From assembly GCF_900114085.1 (NCBI RefSeq), contig NZ_FORU01000001.1:186206-250205 (forward strand): a DNA stretch of 64,000 bases, read 5' to 3'. Position numbers and translations under genes: made by a program. Each line of letters begins with the position of its first letter. The stretch's first letter is position 1. The stretch comes from Myroides guanonis (lineage in GTDB: Bacteria; Bacteroidota; Bacteroidia; Flavobacteriales; Flavobacteriaceae). The notes beneath the pieces were generated by a model, which was given only the letters and a program-made list of their open reading frames with translations, did no database searches and was not told where the DNA came from. Of the stretch, positions 17,372-25,942 are shown in pieces.

Positions 17372-17379
17372 TATATTTG
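17372..17379 (+). promoter_or_regulatory. -7 box of the galE promoter
   Basis: TATATTTG matches TAnnTTTG, 35 bases before the galE start. A TTG lies 14 bases upstream (17355-17357), so the -33 element is not ideal. Confidence 0.5.
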
Positions 17380-17413
17380 AGCTCAGAAAAGTAGAAATAG
17401 GAAATACAAATAA

Positions 17414-18439
17414 ATGAAAGTACTTGTAACAGGAGGTTTAGGTTTTATAGGTTCTCATACGGTTGTTGAATTGCAGTCTGAGGGGTTTGAGGTAATTATT
17501 GTAGACGACTTGTCTAATTCTTCTTTGGATGTTTTAGATGGTATTACTGCTATTACTTCCATAAAACCAACTTTTGAAAACATGGATTTACGTTGTAAAA
17601 AGTCGGTTCAAGGGTTGTTTGAAAAATACCAAGATATTGAAAGAGTGATTCACTTTGCTGCTTCTAAAGCAATTGGAGAAAGTTTTGAAAGACCGTTACT
17701 TTACTACGAGAATAACTTAACTACCTTAATTCATATTTTACAGGGGCTTGAAAATAAGAAGAATCCTCAACTTATTTTTAGTTCTTCTTGTACAGTGTAT
17801 GGACAAGCTAAAGAAATTCCTATTACAGAAGTAGCGCCTATTCAGAGTGCTTTATCTCCTTATGGCAATACAAAGCAAATTGGTGAGGAGATTATTGCAG
17901 ATACAGCTCAGGTTACTAATATTAGTGCTGTGCTATTACGCTATTTTAATCCTATTGGAGCCCATGAGTCCTGTTTGATTGGTGAGCTTCCGCTAGGAGT
18001 TCCTCAAAATCTTATTCCTTTTATTACTCAGACTGCTATTGGTTTGCGTGATGAACTTGCTGTTTTTGGTGATGACTATGATACTGTTGATGGAACATGT
18101 GTCCGTGATTATATTCACGTGGTAGATCTAGCGAAAGCACACGTTGCAGCATTAAAGCGCTTAATTAACAAGGAAAACTTATCCAAAATAGAAGATTTTA
18201 ATATAGGTATGGGAACTGGTACTTCAGTTCTTGAAATTATAGAATCTTTTGAACGAGTAAATAGTATTAAACTTCCTTATAAAATAGTGAATAGACGCAG
18301 GGGTGATATTGCAGTAGCGTATGCTGACACTAAAAAAGCAAATGACGTTCTGGGATGGAAAGCTACTAAAACATTGGATGAGGCTCTTTCAAGCGCTTGG
18401 AGATGGCAACAATTGGTTTCTGAAAAAGCTAAGATTTAA
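17414..18439 (+). CDS. galE: UDP-glucose 4-epimerase
   Basis: 341 residues, the usual length for GalE. The extended short-chain dehydrogenase fold is clear: NAD-binding GGLGFIG at residues 7-13, IIVDDLSNSS, the HFAASKAIGES segment, catalytic Ser in FSSSCTVYG, and YGNTK as the YxxxK catalytic pair near residue 150. LLRYFNPIGAHESCLIGE and the C-terminal YIHVVDLAKAHVAAL and RRRGDIAVAYADTKKA are typical. It interconverts UDP-glucose and UDP-galactose in the cytoplasm, supplying sugars for surface polysaccharide. A glycosyltransferase-like gene lies 0.8 kb downstream. Confidence 0.96.
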   Translation: MKVLVTGGLGFIGSHTVVELQSEGFEVIIVDDLSNSSLDVLDGITAITSIKPTFENMDLRCKKSVQGLFEKYQDIERVIHFAASKAIGESFERPLLYYENNLTTLIHILQGLENKKNPQLIFSSSCTVYGQAKEIPITEVAPIQSALSPYGNTKQIGEEIIADTAQVTNISAVLLRYFNPIGAHESCLIGELPLGVPQNLIPFITQTAIGLRDELAVFGDDYDTVDGTCVRDYIHVVDLAKAHVAALKRLINKENLSKIEDFNIGMGTGTSVLEIIESFERVNSIKLPYKIVNRRRGDIAVAYADTKKANDVLGWKATKTLDEALSSAWRWQQLVSEKAKI

Positions 18440-18440
18440 A

Positions 18441-18472
18441 ACGTGATGTGCATAATAGCTAACACATCACGT
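18441..18472. terminator. hairpin between galE and a convergent gene
   Basis: ACGTGATGTG pairs with CACATCACGT (10 bp perfect), starting one base after the galE stop. The following T-tract is weak (GTGTAATTTTATT). It probably terminates transcription between the convergent genes. Confidence 0.65.
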
Positions 18473-18483
18473 GTGTAATTTTA

Positions 18484-18846
18484 TTATTTGTGCCAGTTTT
18501 GAAAGTTACTTAATGGAATTTTATTGAATTGTTCAATTAAAAATTCAGCAACTTTTTTTTCTGATTCACGTATTGTAAGCGGTTTATTTGTCAAGTCTGT
18601 AATACCTGCTTTCATATTAAAAATATTTTTCTCCTGACAATTTATAAATGGAGTGTATTTTGAGCTGAAATTACAAGGAAATGAATCGAAAGCATATATT
18701 CCAAAATCCAATAGAAAAATTCCTAAAAAAGTAGAGTACTTTTTTTTACTACTTTTTTTATAGTTTTCGTAAATAAATTTTTTTAAAGGTGTATCTAATT
18801 TTTTAAAAAATTCCTGAAACTCTTCTTCGAAGGATGTAGTTGTCAT
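18484..18846 (-). CDS. hypothetical protein
   Basis: 120 residues, starting MTTTSFEEEFQEFFKKLDTPLKKFIYENYKK. Charged, Lys- and Phe-rich, with one more hydrophobic stretch (YSTFLGIFLLDFGIYAF). No recognised family. Convergent with galE. Confidence 0.5.
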   Translation of the reverse strand: MTTTSFEEEFQEFFKKLDTPLKKFIYENYKKSSKKKYSTFLGIFLLDFGIYAFDSFPCNFSSKYTPFINCQEKNIFNMKAGITDLTNKPLTIRESEKKVAEFLIEQFNKIPLSNFQNWHK

Positions 18847-19196
18847 AATTGATATTTAAAGTGTTAGGCTAGTTAAAAATAACACATTTATAATCTATAA
18901 AATGTTATCTATCACTAAAATACGAATTAAAAACAATTTATGCATACAGTTATAGGCTTTTTTTCTTCTAAGGACAAAAATATTCTTTGCTCCAATATTT
19001 AAAGTAGTTAGGTATTAAGAGATATTATTTTAAAATTAATCGATTGGTTCCTTAGTGGTTTGTTAATATTACTATATATATCTTTTGTGAAAATGTTTGA
19101 TTGTTTTGCTGTTCAATTATGCTTTGTACTAGGTTGTTTGATAAAAAAAAGTAATTTTACCTTCTAATTTTCTAGTAAAAAACTAAATCACCTAAA
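18847..19196. other. 350-base AT-rich intergenic region
   Basis: Divergent spacer between the hypothetical gene and the glycosyltransferase gene. No clear TAnnTTTG box, repeat or small gene was seen. Confidence 0.5.
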
Positions 19197-20066
19197 ATGA
19201 ATATCTTATATTTTGTATTTGGAAATAATATTGAACATTATCAACAAATATATTTTTCCATTTACACCGCTCTGAAAAATAAAGCTGCAGATGATAAGGT
19301 AATTGTTATTGCCGAAAATAGTAGCTATTTTAATTATTTGAAGGATGAGATAGAAATAATTGATATAAATCAGCAAATAGTTCAAGAATGGGCGGGGCAA
19401 TATCATTTCTTTTGGAGGGTTAAAGTAAAAGCACTTGAATTGATTGCTACTAAATATCCTGATAAGCATATTATGTACTTAGATGGTGACACGTTTATCT
19501 TTAAAAATTTAGAAAGTATAAAGCAGGCTTTGAATCAAGGACAAAATTTCATGCATTTGAATGAAGGAAAGCTGTGTGAATTAAAAACAAAAACGGAGCG
19601 CACTATGTGGCGCCAAATGAAGCATAAGACTTTTGCTGGCATTGTGATAAACGAGGAAACTTGTATGTGGAATGCCGGATTAATTGCTATTTCAAAAGAG
19701 CATTTAGGGGCTATAAATCTTGCACTACAATTAACTGATGAAATGTGTGCAGCTGGTGTTACTAGACGTTTAATAGAACAGTTTTCTTTTGGCGTTGCTA
19801 CCAATCATTATGTAGCATTAAAAGCTGCAGATGAATGGGTAGGGCATTATTGGGGTAACAAACCTCAATGGAATGAAGTAATTACTACTTTTATTAAAAA
19901 ATGCTATATGCAAAACTTAACACTAGAACAATCTTTAGAAGCTATTGATCAGTTACCCCTTAAAGATTATCCTATCTCAGTTAGAAATTCAAGTACACAA
20001 AGAAAATTGAAGAACCTCATCGATTCTTTTTATAAGGACAAAAAAGCTATTTATTCTAAATTATAG
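19197..20066 (+). CDS. GT-A fold (GT8-like) glycosyltransferase candidate
   Basis: 289 residues, no signal peptide. The N-terminus MNILYFVFGNNIEHYQQIYFSIYTAL looks like the opening strand and helix of a GT-A fold. IMYLDGDTFIFKNL carries a D-x-D (Asp96, Asp98) expected to bind metal and nucleotide-sugar, and MWNAGLIAISKEHL around residue 158 matches the N-A-G acceptor-side motif of GT8-type enzymes. The exact sugar and acceptor are unknown. It stands alone between a spacer and a strong terminator, so it is not part of a large polysaccharide locus here. Confidence 0.6.
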   Translation: MNILYFVFGNNIEHYQQIYFSIYTALKNKAADDKVIVIAENSSYFNYLKDEIEIIDINQQIVQEWAGQYHFFWRVKVKALELIATKYPDKHIMYLDGDTFIFKNLESIKQALNQGQNFMHLNEGKLCELKTKTERTMWRQMKHKTFAGIVINEETCMWNAGLIAISKEHLGAINLALQLTDEMCAAGVTRRLIEQFSFGVATNHYVALKAADEWVGHYWGNKPQWNEVITTFIKKCYMQNLTLEQSLEAIDQLPLKDYPISVRNSSTQRKLKNLIDSFYKDKKAIYSKL

Positions 20067-20074
20067 ATAATAGA

Positions 20075-20106
20075 GCCTAAGACAAAACATAGTCTTAGGC
20101 TTTTTT
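20075..20106 (+). terminator. strong intrinsic terminator
   Basis: GCCTAAGAC - AAAACATA - GTCTTAGGC (9 bp perfect) followed by TTTTTT, nine bases after the glycosyltransferase stop. Confidence 0.92.
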
Positions 20107-20379
20107 ATTTCTGTATTTCTGCACCTTAAAATTAACAAATTCCCGAATATCCGCATTGACGTGTTCACGCATCAGAATCATTTCATCAACAAATTTATCT
20201 TCTTGTTTGTGATCGATCAAATCTGTTGGGGTCAATTGTTATTTTAGTCTATTGGATAAAAACTTAACGATTGGTCTTGTTCCTTAATCTTTTTATACAA
20301 TATATAGTAGTCTAAGGCTTTTTTGTATTTCTGTATTTCTGCGTTTTCAAATCAATAAATTCCTGAATATCCGAATTTA
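20092..20379 (-). pseudogene. two related gene-end fragments (diverged direct repeat)
   Basis: Two ~70-base segments, 20092-20160 and 20309-20379, are diverged direct repeats that share CTGTATTTCTGC and GAATATCCG. Read on the minus strand, the first gives a 47-codon open frame (20238-20095) whose last part is REFVNFKVQKYRNKKA. The second gives QEFIDLKTQKYRN in the matching frame. A third open stretch, YYILYKKIKEQDQSLSFYPID, ends near 20247. These look like 3' ends of lost or duplicated genes of one family. I do not recognise the family. Confidence 0.4.
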
Positions 20380-20566
20380 CTTATTATGGAAATTATATTT
20401 TTACTCTCCTAAAAGCTGTTATTTTATGTTTTTTAAAAATCGAGTTTTAATGAGTAATTCTCATGTATTTTGAATGGATACTGTTTTTGTGATTTTATTA
20501 ATGTTTTTTAACTATTAAATTTTAATAATTATGAGTTCAATTATTAAGATATTCGTAGTTTGTTTT

Positions 20567-20574
20567 TACATTTG
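20567..20574 (+). promoter_or_regulatory. -7 box upstream of the pilin-like gene
   Basis: TACATTTG matches TAnnTTTG, 24 bases before the ATG at 20599, implying a short leader. No clear TTG was found at the expected -33 distance. Confidence 0.5.
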
Positions 20575-20598
20575 TATAAACACTTTATTGATTTAATT

Positions 20599-21168
20599 AT
20601 GAAAAAAAACGCATTTTTAGTTGCTGTATTTTCAATGGTAGCTTTAGCTCAAGCTCAAGCTCAGACTGGCGATTCCGAAACGGATTCTCACACTATAGGT
20701 ATTACGATTCCAACAGTGGCTCTTGTTGATATTGAACCTGTAGGATTTAAAAACATTGTAATGGATTTTAAAGCTCCTACAGAGGCAGGTTTAGCTCTTG
20801 AATCACCAGATGAGAATACTGCTTTATGGTTAAATTATTCTTTCATTCCATCTGATATTGGAAAAACAGCGAGTGTGTCTGTTGCAATTGATGCTGTCAA
20901 TCCTAAGTTTGAAATAAAGGTACAAGCAGCAGCAGCTTCAGGTTCTAGTAGTGGTGGTAAACTTGGTTCTAATGCATCTGGAATAATTACACTTTCCGCT
21001 ACCGGACAAAATATTGTTACTGATATTGGTGCTTCGTATACCGGTGATGGAGCTAATAGCGGACACAACTTAACTTATTCGCTTAATACTATTTCAGGTT
21101 CTTATGCTACATTGATTGCAATCGATAATCCAGAAGTAACAGTTACCTATACGATTAGCGAACAATAG
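20599..21168 (+). CDS. pilin-like secreted subunit 1 of a chaperone-usher-like cassette
   Basis: The start at 20599 (MKKNAFLVAVFSMVALAQAQAQ) is chosen over an in-frame ATG at 20560 because it yields a normal signal peptide and lies behind a -7 box. 189 residues. The mature N-terminus shows alternating hydrophobics (HTIGITIPTVALVDIEP), as expected for a donor-strand extension. The C-terminus ends NPEVTVTYTISEQ. The pattern VALVDIEP - PTEAGLA - LWLNYS - GSSSGGKLGSNASG - GASYTGDGANSGH - VTYTIS recurs in the gene at 24732, so the two are paralogues. A terminator-like hairpin follows, after which chaperone and usher candidates are encoded. I infer the major subunit of a surface fibre. The family is not one I recognise. 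Confidence 0.65.
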   Translation: MKKNAFLVAVFSMVALAQAQAQTGDSETDSHTIGITIPTVALVDIEPVGFKNIVMDFKAPTEAGLALESPDENTALWLNYSFIPSDIGKTASVSVAIDAVNPKFEIKVQAAAASGSSSGGKLGSNASGIITLSATGQNIVTDIGASYTGDGANSGHNLTYSLNTISGSYATLIAIDNPEVTVTYTISEQ

Positions 21169-21186
21169 TTAATTAATTGAATATTT

Positions 21187-21225
21187 AAAAAGTGTCGCTT
21201 ATACAATTTTAAGAGACACTTTTTT
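21187..21225 (+). terminator. attenuator-like hairpin behind the first pilin-like gene
   Basis: AGTGTC/GACACT extended by CTT/AAG and by A4/T4, followed by TTTTTG. It lies between the subunit gene and the chaperone candidate, so it may let the first gene be transcribed in excess over the rest, as in many pilus operons. Confidence 0.7.
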
Positions 21226-21266
21226 GTTTTTACTATTTGATGGTGTAATCTTTATATTTCTTAAAA

Positions 21267-22064
21267 ATGACTTTTAAAAAACTACTTTTTTTCATTGGAC
21301 TTTTCTTTATATCTGTTAATTTGTTCGCAAGTATTATTGTTACCAACGGTTTAACACATAGTTATAAGGTGAAAGGAGGGACGGTACAAAAGGGCGTTAT
21401 TTCTATTCAAAATACAGCTGATGTTTCGCAAAATGTGAAACTATACCAGCAGGATTATAAGTATAATACTTCTGGAGCTTCTTTTTATGAAGATTATGGA
21501 AAAAATGAACGAAGTAATTTAAAGTGGATTCGCTTAAACAGTAATTTGGTTAAAATTGATGCTAAGAGTAAAACCAATGTATCCTATGAGATTACAGTTC
21601 CTGATAATATAATTATAGGAAGTACTTGGAGCGTTATTATGGTAGAACCTGTTGATGATATTGTTCCTACAAATGACAAACGAGGAGTTCAATTAAAATC
21701 TGTGATTCGTTATAGTATTCAGATTATAACTACAAACGAGGAGGCAGGGGAATCTTTATTAAAATTTGATGCTGTTAATTTAAACAATCGCGACGGAAAG
21801 TCGCTTTTGGATGTAGCAGTTTCAAATCAGGGGAGTCTGTTTCACTATGTGGAAGTTTCTATTGAATTATTCGACAGTGAAAATGGGAAAAACATGGGTG
21901 TTTTTAAAAGTGATAAAATGAGTCTTTTACCTACTAATTCTAAATTGTTCGTTATAGACTTAAGTTCAATGCCTCCGGGTTCTTACACAGCTTCTATTCT
22001 TGCTAACACCACTGAGGATAATGTTTTTGGATTGAATATTGAATTAAATTTATCTAATGAATAA
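21267..22064 (+). CDS. two-domain Ig-like periplasmic chaperone candidate
   Basis: 265 residues. Signal peptide MTFKKLLFFIGLFFISVNLFA. Domain 1 (~22-150) has the strand order seen in pilus chaperones and DUF916-type proteins: VQKGVISIQNTADVSQNVKLYQQDY, LKWIRLNS..VKIDAKSKTNVSYEITVPDN, GSTWSVIMVEP. Domain 2 (~155-262) is a second Ig-like fold (SLLDVAVSNQGSLFHYVEVSIELFD, PPGSYTASILANT). It overlaps the barrel gene by 8 bases. The classic chaperone Arg/Lys pair was not assigned with certainty. Alternative reading: a WxL-interacting-protein-like adhesion component. Inferred role: binds and delivers subunits to the barrel. Confidence 0.6.
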   Translation: MTFKKLLFFIGLFFISVNLFASIIVTNGLTHSYKVKGGTVQKGVISIQNTADVSQNVKLYQQDYKYNTSGASFYEDYGKNERSNLKWIRLNSNLVKIDAKSKTNVSYEITVPDNIIIGSTWSVIMVEPVDDIVPTNDKRGVQLKSVIRYSIQIITTNEEAGESLLKFDAVNLNNRDGKSLLDVAVSNQGSLFHYVEVSIELFDSENGKNMGVFKSDKMSLLPTNSKLFVIDLSSMPPGSYTASILANTTEDNVFGLNIELNLSNE

Positions 22065-24735
22065 AATAGTAATTATACTATTATGCTTTATTCCTTACAT
22101 TTTTCAGGCACAAGAGTTCTCTATTGATTTAGTAAATGAAAAAACATTACTAACGCCTGGAAAAGTTCAATCGTTGGTTTTTAAAATTACCAACCCATAT
22201 TCCAATACAGTAAACTTTACTCCAGAAATTACATTGCCAAAGGGTTGGACTTTGGCTGCCATCCCTTATGAGCTTACCCTAGAAGCTCAAGAATCTAAGA
22301 TTTATATAGTTTCCGTTGATGTGCCAATCTATGCTTCAGAAGTAGAATACAATATTGGTTTTATTTTAAACGATGTGATGAATGACCGTGTGCAGGTGAA
22401 AAGGTTTGCGCTTTCGGTTAAGAAAGTGCAGAAGATTGGATTAGAGGTTATTTCAAAAACAAAATATGTTAAAGCAGGAGATACTATTCACAGTTCTTTT
22501 ATTCTTAAAAATGAAGGGAATTTGGAAGAAACTGTTTTTATTTCTCCATCTGCGGGTACATTTATTAAAGGGGATAATCCAATTTTATTGTTGCCAGGAA
22601 AGTCAATTACGATCGAAGCTTTTCAAATTACGGACTCAAAACAAGTACGACCTTCCCAAAATCTTTTGAAATTGACAGCTTCTTTGAAAACAGATTCAAT
22701 ACAAACGGTTTTTGCTTCTCAGCAAACAGATGTTATTCCGATGTTTCAAGTGAATGATGATATTTGGCTTCGTTTTCCTATTAAAGTGTCTGCTTCTTAT
22801 ATGGGTGGACATTATTACGATGATTTTAAAACGGGTTTCCAAGGCGAAATCTATGGAAAGGGTAGTCTGAATGAAGAGAATACAAAAGAGCTTGAATTTA
22901 GAGCTATTGGCCCTGATAGATTTAATCTTACTAGCTTCTCTCAATATGAGGAGTACTTTGTTAATTATAAGTCTCCATATTTCTTTGTACATCTGGGAGA
23001 TAAGACATTTTCTTCTTCTACATTAACGGAGTTTGCCAGATATGGAAGGGGAGTAGAGTTGAGAAAGAAAATAAATAAAGTAGAACTCGGTGGCTTTTAT
23101 AATAAGCCTCGTTTCTATAATGATATTAAGGATGAGTTTAATCTTTATGCTAAGTTTGACTTTAATTCTAAAAACAATATACGTTATGGCTATTTGCTTA
23201 AACGCATGGAGGATGACATTGTAGATAATCATCTACATTATGTTTATGGGGAAGGGAATCTTTTTAATAAAATTGATTTGCAAGGGGAGTATGCTATTAG
23301 CGAACATGGGAATACGCAAGGGCAAGCATGGCAGCTTCAAGGCCAAGCTTATTTTAAAAACTTCAATATAAATGCAGGTTATATTTATGCGTCTCCTGCT
23401 TTTTCGGGTTATTATACAAATACTGATTTCTTTACTTCTAATGTCAATTATCGCATTCTACCAAAATTGAGCTTGACTGCTAATTATCAAAAGGATGCTA
23501 GAAATTTTGAGAAGGATACTCTTTATAGTGCTGCACCTTATAGAGAACGTCTCCAACTAGGGGTGCGATATAATTATTTAAAAAGAGGTGCTATTTCTGC
23601 TTTTCACGGTGTTCAAGAATATGAAGATCGAATGGAGCAAAAACAATTTTTTTATAAAGAGGTATTTAATCGCTTAGAGTTATTACAAGATTTTTCAAAC
23701 TTCACTTTGAATCTCCAAGCATTTTTTGCCGAAACGACTAATTTTCTGACAAATTCAATGGGTAAGTCTTCTTTATATACTGCGAATGTCAGTTATAATT
23801 ATAAAGAGAGCTCTTTTAATCTTTACGGAAGTTATTCTAAGGCAAATCGATATGAAATGATGGATGATGAACAGTTTTTATTTGGAGGTAGTATTAATAC
23901 GGTTCTTTTTAAGAAGTTAAATGCTCGTGTTTTCTATCAAAACACTTACTATTTGGAAGATTACTATACAGACCGTAATCTTTTCGAACTGTCTTTAAAT
24001 TATAGATTAACTCCAAGACAGCAGATAGATTTGATATCGAGATACACTTTGCCACAACGCCAAATTGAAAAGAAGGATTTTTCATTCTCTCTAAGATATA
24101 CTATTGATATAAATGCACCTATTAAAAAGATAAAGGATTATGGAACTCTTCGCGGAAATATTACTAACTTACATAATGTGAGGCTAGAAGGGTTGAAAAT
24201 CTATTTGGGTAGTCATGCCGCTTTGGTGGATAGTAAAGGTGATTTTGTTTTTAAAAATGTTAAACCAGATACTTATTTTCTTGAAATTGATCAGGAAACT
24301 CTTGGTATAAAAGATATTCCGGATATTGCTGTTCCAATTAAGATAACAATATTAGAAGGTGAAAATTATATTAATTTTGGATTGACGAAGGCTTCAAATG
24401 TAATAGGTACTATTGTATTTGAGAAACCATTCGTCGGTGAAAATAAACAAAGTGTTATTGTTGAATTATCTTCTGATACGGAGGTTATTAGAAAGATATG
24501 CGATGTGACAAAACCATTTGATTTTACTTATTTAAAACCAGGGGATTGGAAACTAAAGGTTTATAATAATGGATTAGATGCTAAATATAAAATTGAAACA
24601 AATGAGTTGAATTTTAGCCTAAGCCCTGATGAAGAAAAGGTTGTTAGTATAAAGATTAGTGAGAAAAAAAAAGATATAAAATATTTACAACAACCTATTA
24701 AAGTAGGTTTTAATAAATCAATAGTAAAACAATGA
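22057..24735 (+). CDS. usher-like outer-membrane barrel with N-terminal Ig-like and C-terminal beta-sandwich domains
   Basis: 892 residues. Signal peptide (MNKIVIILLCFIPYIFQA). Residues ~20-225 are two NEW3/Ig-like modules (PGKVQSLVFKITNPYSNTVNFTPEITLPKGW; AGDTIHSSFILKNEGNLEETVFISP). Residues ~230-690 are a long series of amphipathic aromatic strands (ASYMGGHYYDD, KLSLTANYQKD, FSFSLRYTID) typical of an outer-membrane barrel. Near residue 310, LGDKTFSSSTLTEFARYGRGVEL matches the GD...RG signature region of ushers. Residues ~695-880 are two transthyretin/CRD-like modules (LRGNITNLHNVRLEGLKIYLGS; VIGTIVFEKP). The gene overlaps both neighbours (8 and 4 bases). Inferred role: secretion and assembly pore for the small subunits. 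It is not a standard PF00577-length usher, so the call is tentative. Confidence 0.6.
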   Translation: MNKIVIILLCFIPYIFQAQEFSIDLVNEKTLLTPGKVQSLVFKITNPYSNTVNFTPEITLPKGWTLAAIPYELTLEAQESKIYIVSVDVPIYASEVEYNIGFILNDVMNDRVQVKRFALSVKKVQKIGLEVISKTKYVKAGDTIHSSFILKNEGNLEETVFISPSAGTFIKGDNPILLLPGKSITIEAFQITDSKQVRPSQNLLKLTASLKTDSIQTVFASQQTDVIPMFQVNDDIWLRFPIKVSASYMGGHYYDDFKTGFQGEIYGKGSLNEENTKELEFRAIGPDRFNLTSFSQYEEYFVNYKSPYFFVHLGDKTFSSSTLTEFARYGRGVELRKKINKVELGGFYNKPRFYNDIKDEFNLYAKFDFNSKNNIRYGYLLKRMEDDIVDNHLHYVYGEGNLFNKIDLQGEYAISEHGNTQGQAWQLQGQAYFKNFNINAGYIYASPAFSGYYTNTDFFTSNVNYRILPKLSLTANYQKDARNFEKDTLYSAAPYRERLQLGVRYNYLKRGAISAFHGVQEYEDRMEQKQFFYKEVFNRLELLQDFSNFTLNLQAFFAETTNFLTNSMGKSSLYTANVSYNYKESSFNLYGSYSKANRYEMMDDEQFLFGGSINTVLFKKLNARVFYQNTYYLEDYYTDRNLFELSLNYRLTPRQQIDLISRYTLPQRQIEKKDFSFSLRYTIDINAPIKKIKDYGTLRGNITNLHNVRLEGLKIYLGSHAALVDSKGDFVFKNVKPDTYFLEIDQETLGIKDIPDIAVPIKITILEGENYINFGLTKASNVIGTIVFEKPFVGENKQSVIVELSSDTEVIRKICDVTKPFDFTYLKPGDWKLKVYNNGLDAKYKIETNELNFSLSPDEEKVVSIKISEKKKDIKYLQQPIKVGFNKSIVKQ

Positions 24736-25277
24736 TTTTGCGCCCGTTTCAGTTTCGTTTGAGTTTATTGCTGTTTTTGTGTGGCACTTATTTTCTTATA
24801 GCACAAACAGGTAGTCGTAGTGTGAGTTTTAATCTTTCAGAAGTCGCTTTGTTAGATGTTGAACCCGCAGCAAGTTATATTAACCTTGCGATGAATATTC
24901 CTACAGAGGCAGGGAAAGCTGTTTCAATGCCTGAGGTAAATGTCACAAAGTGGTTGAATTACACCTCTGCTATTCGAACAGGAGCTCCAAAAAGGTCTGT
25001 CTCTGCTCAAGTAGATCAGTTAATAGAGGGTGTAACATTGAAACTACAAACTGGGACTGCCAGTGGTAGCGGTGGTGGATTATTGGGTACTTCTGCGGGT
25101 AATGTTGTATTGACTACATCACCTGCCGTAATTATTATTGGAATTGGCGGAGCTTATACTGGGATTGGCATAAATAATGGTCATCTTTTGAGTTTTTCGT
25201 TAGAGGTTAATGATTATAAAAAATTAGTTCAAACGACGGATAAAATAATTACCATAACGTATACCATAAGTAATTAA
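24732..25277 (+). CDS. pilin-like secreted subunit 2, paralogue of the gene at 20599
   Basis: 181 residues. It overlaps the barrel gene by 4 bases (ATGA). Signal segment FRLSLLLFLCGTYFLIAQ. The mature protein begins TGSRSVSFNLSEVALLDVEP, aligning with the first subunit, and shares PTEAGKA, KWLNYT, SGSGGGLLGTSAGN, GGAYTGIGINNGH and the terminal ITITYTIS. It lies behind the hairpin, so it is likely made in smaller amounts than subunit 1. It may be a minor, adaptor or tip-proximal subunit. Confidence 0.62.
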   Translation: MILRPFQFRLSLLLFLCGTYFLIAQTGSRSVSFNLSEVALLDVEPAASYINLAMNIPTEAGKAVSMPEVNVTKWLNYTSAIRTGAPKRSVSAQVDQLIEGVTLKLQTGTASGSGGGLLGTSAGNVVLTTSPAVIIIGIGGAYTGIGINNGHLLSFSLEVNDYKKLVQTTDKIITITYTISN

Positions 25278-25281
25278 GATT

Positions 25282-25845
25282 ATGAGAAATAATAAAACAA
25301 TAGCTTTTGTGGTAAAAACACTTCTCTTAGGTTTTTTCTTATTTGTGAAATCTCCCTTGCATGCACAAACTATTAACTTAGCTGGGAGTAATTGGAATCT
25401 AACTATTCCTTCAATTACCCAAGCAGGGACGGATTATGCTGGAACTTATGAGAGTAGTAATAATTTAATTACGATTTCAGGTAGTCTACCTAATTCTTTT
25501 CTTAATTTGTTAGGTGGGCGTTCTGCCAAAGTTAGTGTACACTATGTTCCGAATTCTTGGAATAATGGGTTGCATCTTTATGCAAAAAGAATAGGTGGAA
25601 CTGCAAGTGTTGGTGGAATATGTGTTGGTTGTAGTGCTACGATAAATGATGGACTTAATTATGTTGAAATCCCACAAGGAATAGATAATACTTTATTTAC
25701 TATTAAATTTAATGGAGTATTAGGACTTCTTACTAGTGTAACTTATTCTAATGTTAATGTTCAATTGAAACTAAGCGGTGTTTCTGTTGCCTTACCCGTA
25801 GATAGTTATAATGCTACGATTGTTTTCACAATTGGAGCGTTGTAA
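25282..25845 (+). CDS. small secreted subunit, last gene of the chaperone-usher-like cassette
   Basis: 187 residues. Starts four bases after subunit 2. Signal peptide to ...SPLHAQ, then TINLAGSNWNLTIPSITQAG with alternating hydrophobics. Beta-rich, G- and N-rich; two Cys form ICVGCS. The C-terminus SYNATIVFTIGAL resembles the terminal strand of the two pilin-like proteins. No family recognised. Its place at the operon end and its divergence suggest a tip adhesin or terminator subunit (inference). Confidence 0.55.
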   Translation: MRNNKTIAFVVKTLLLGFFLFVKSPLHAQTINLAGSNWNLTIPSITQAGTDYAGTYESSNNLITISGSLPNSFLNLLGGRSAKVSVHYVPNSWNNGLHLYAKRIGGTASVGGICVGCSATINDGLNYVEIPQGIDNTLFTIKFNGVLGLLTSVTYSNVNVQLKLSGVSVALPVDSYNATIVFTIGAL

Positions 25846-25942
25846 GGATATCCTATTTTGAGTGTTTTTTATAATACTTAAATTTTATAGTTAAAGCTAA
25901 ATGTCGGTTTCTAAACACAAAATTACAGAGTCTTTTTAATAC

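Noticed and set aside
20599..25845. Gram-positive-type WxL adhesion cluster
   Set aside because: W-L occurs in both small proteins and the Ig-like protein resembles DUF916, but the second WxL motif is absent and a large outer-membrane barrel is present, so a chaperone-usher-like reading fits better.
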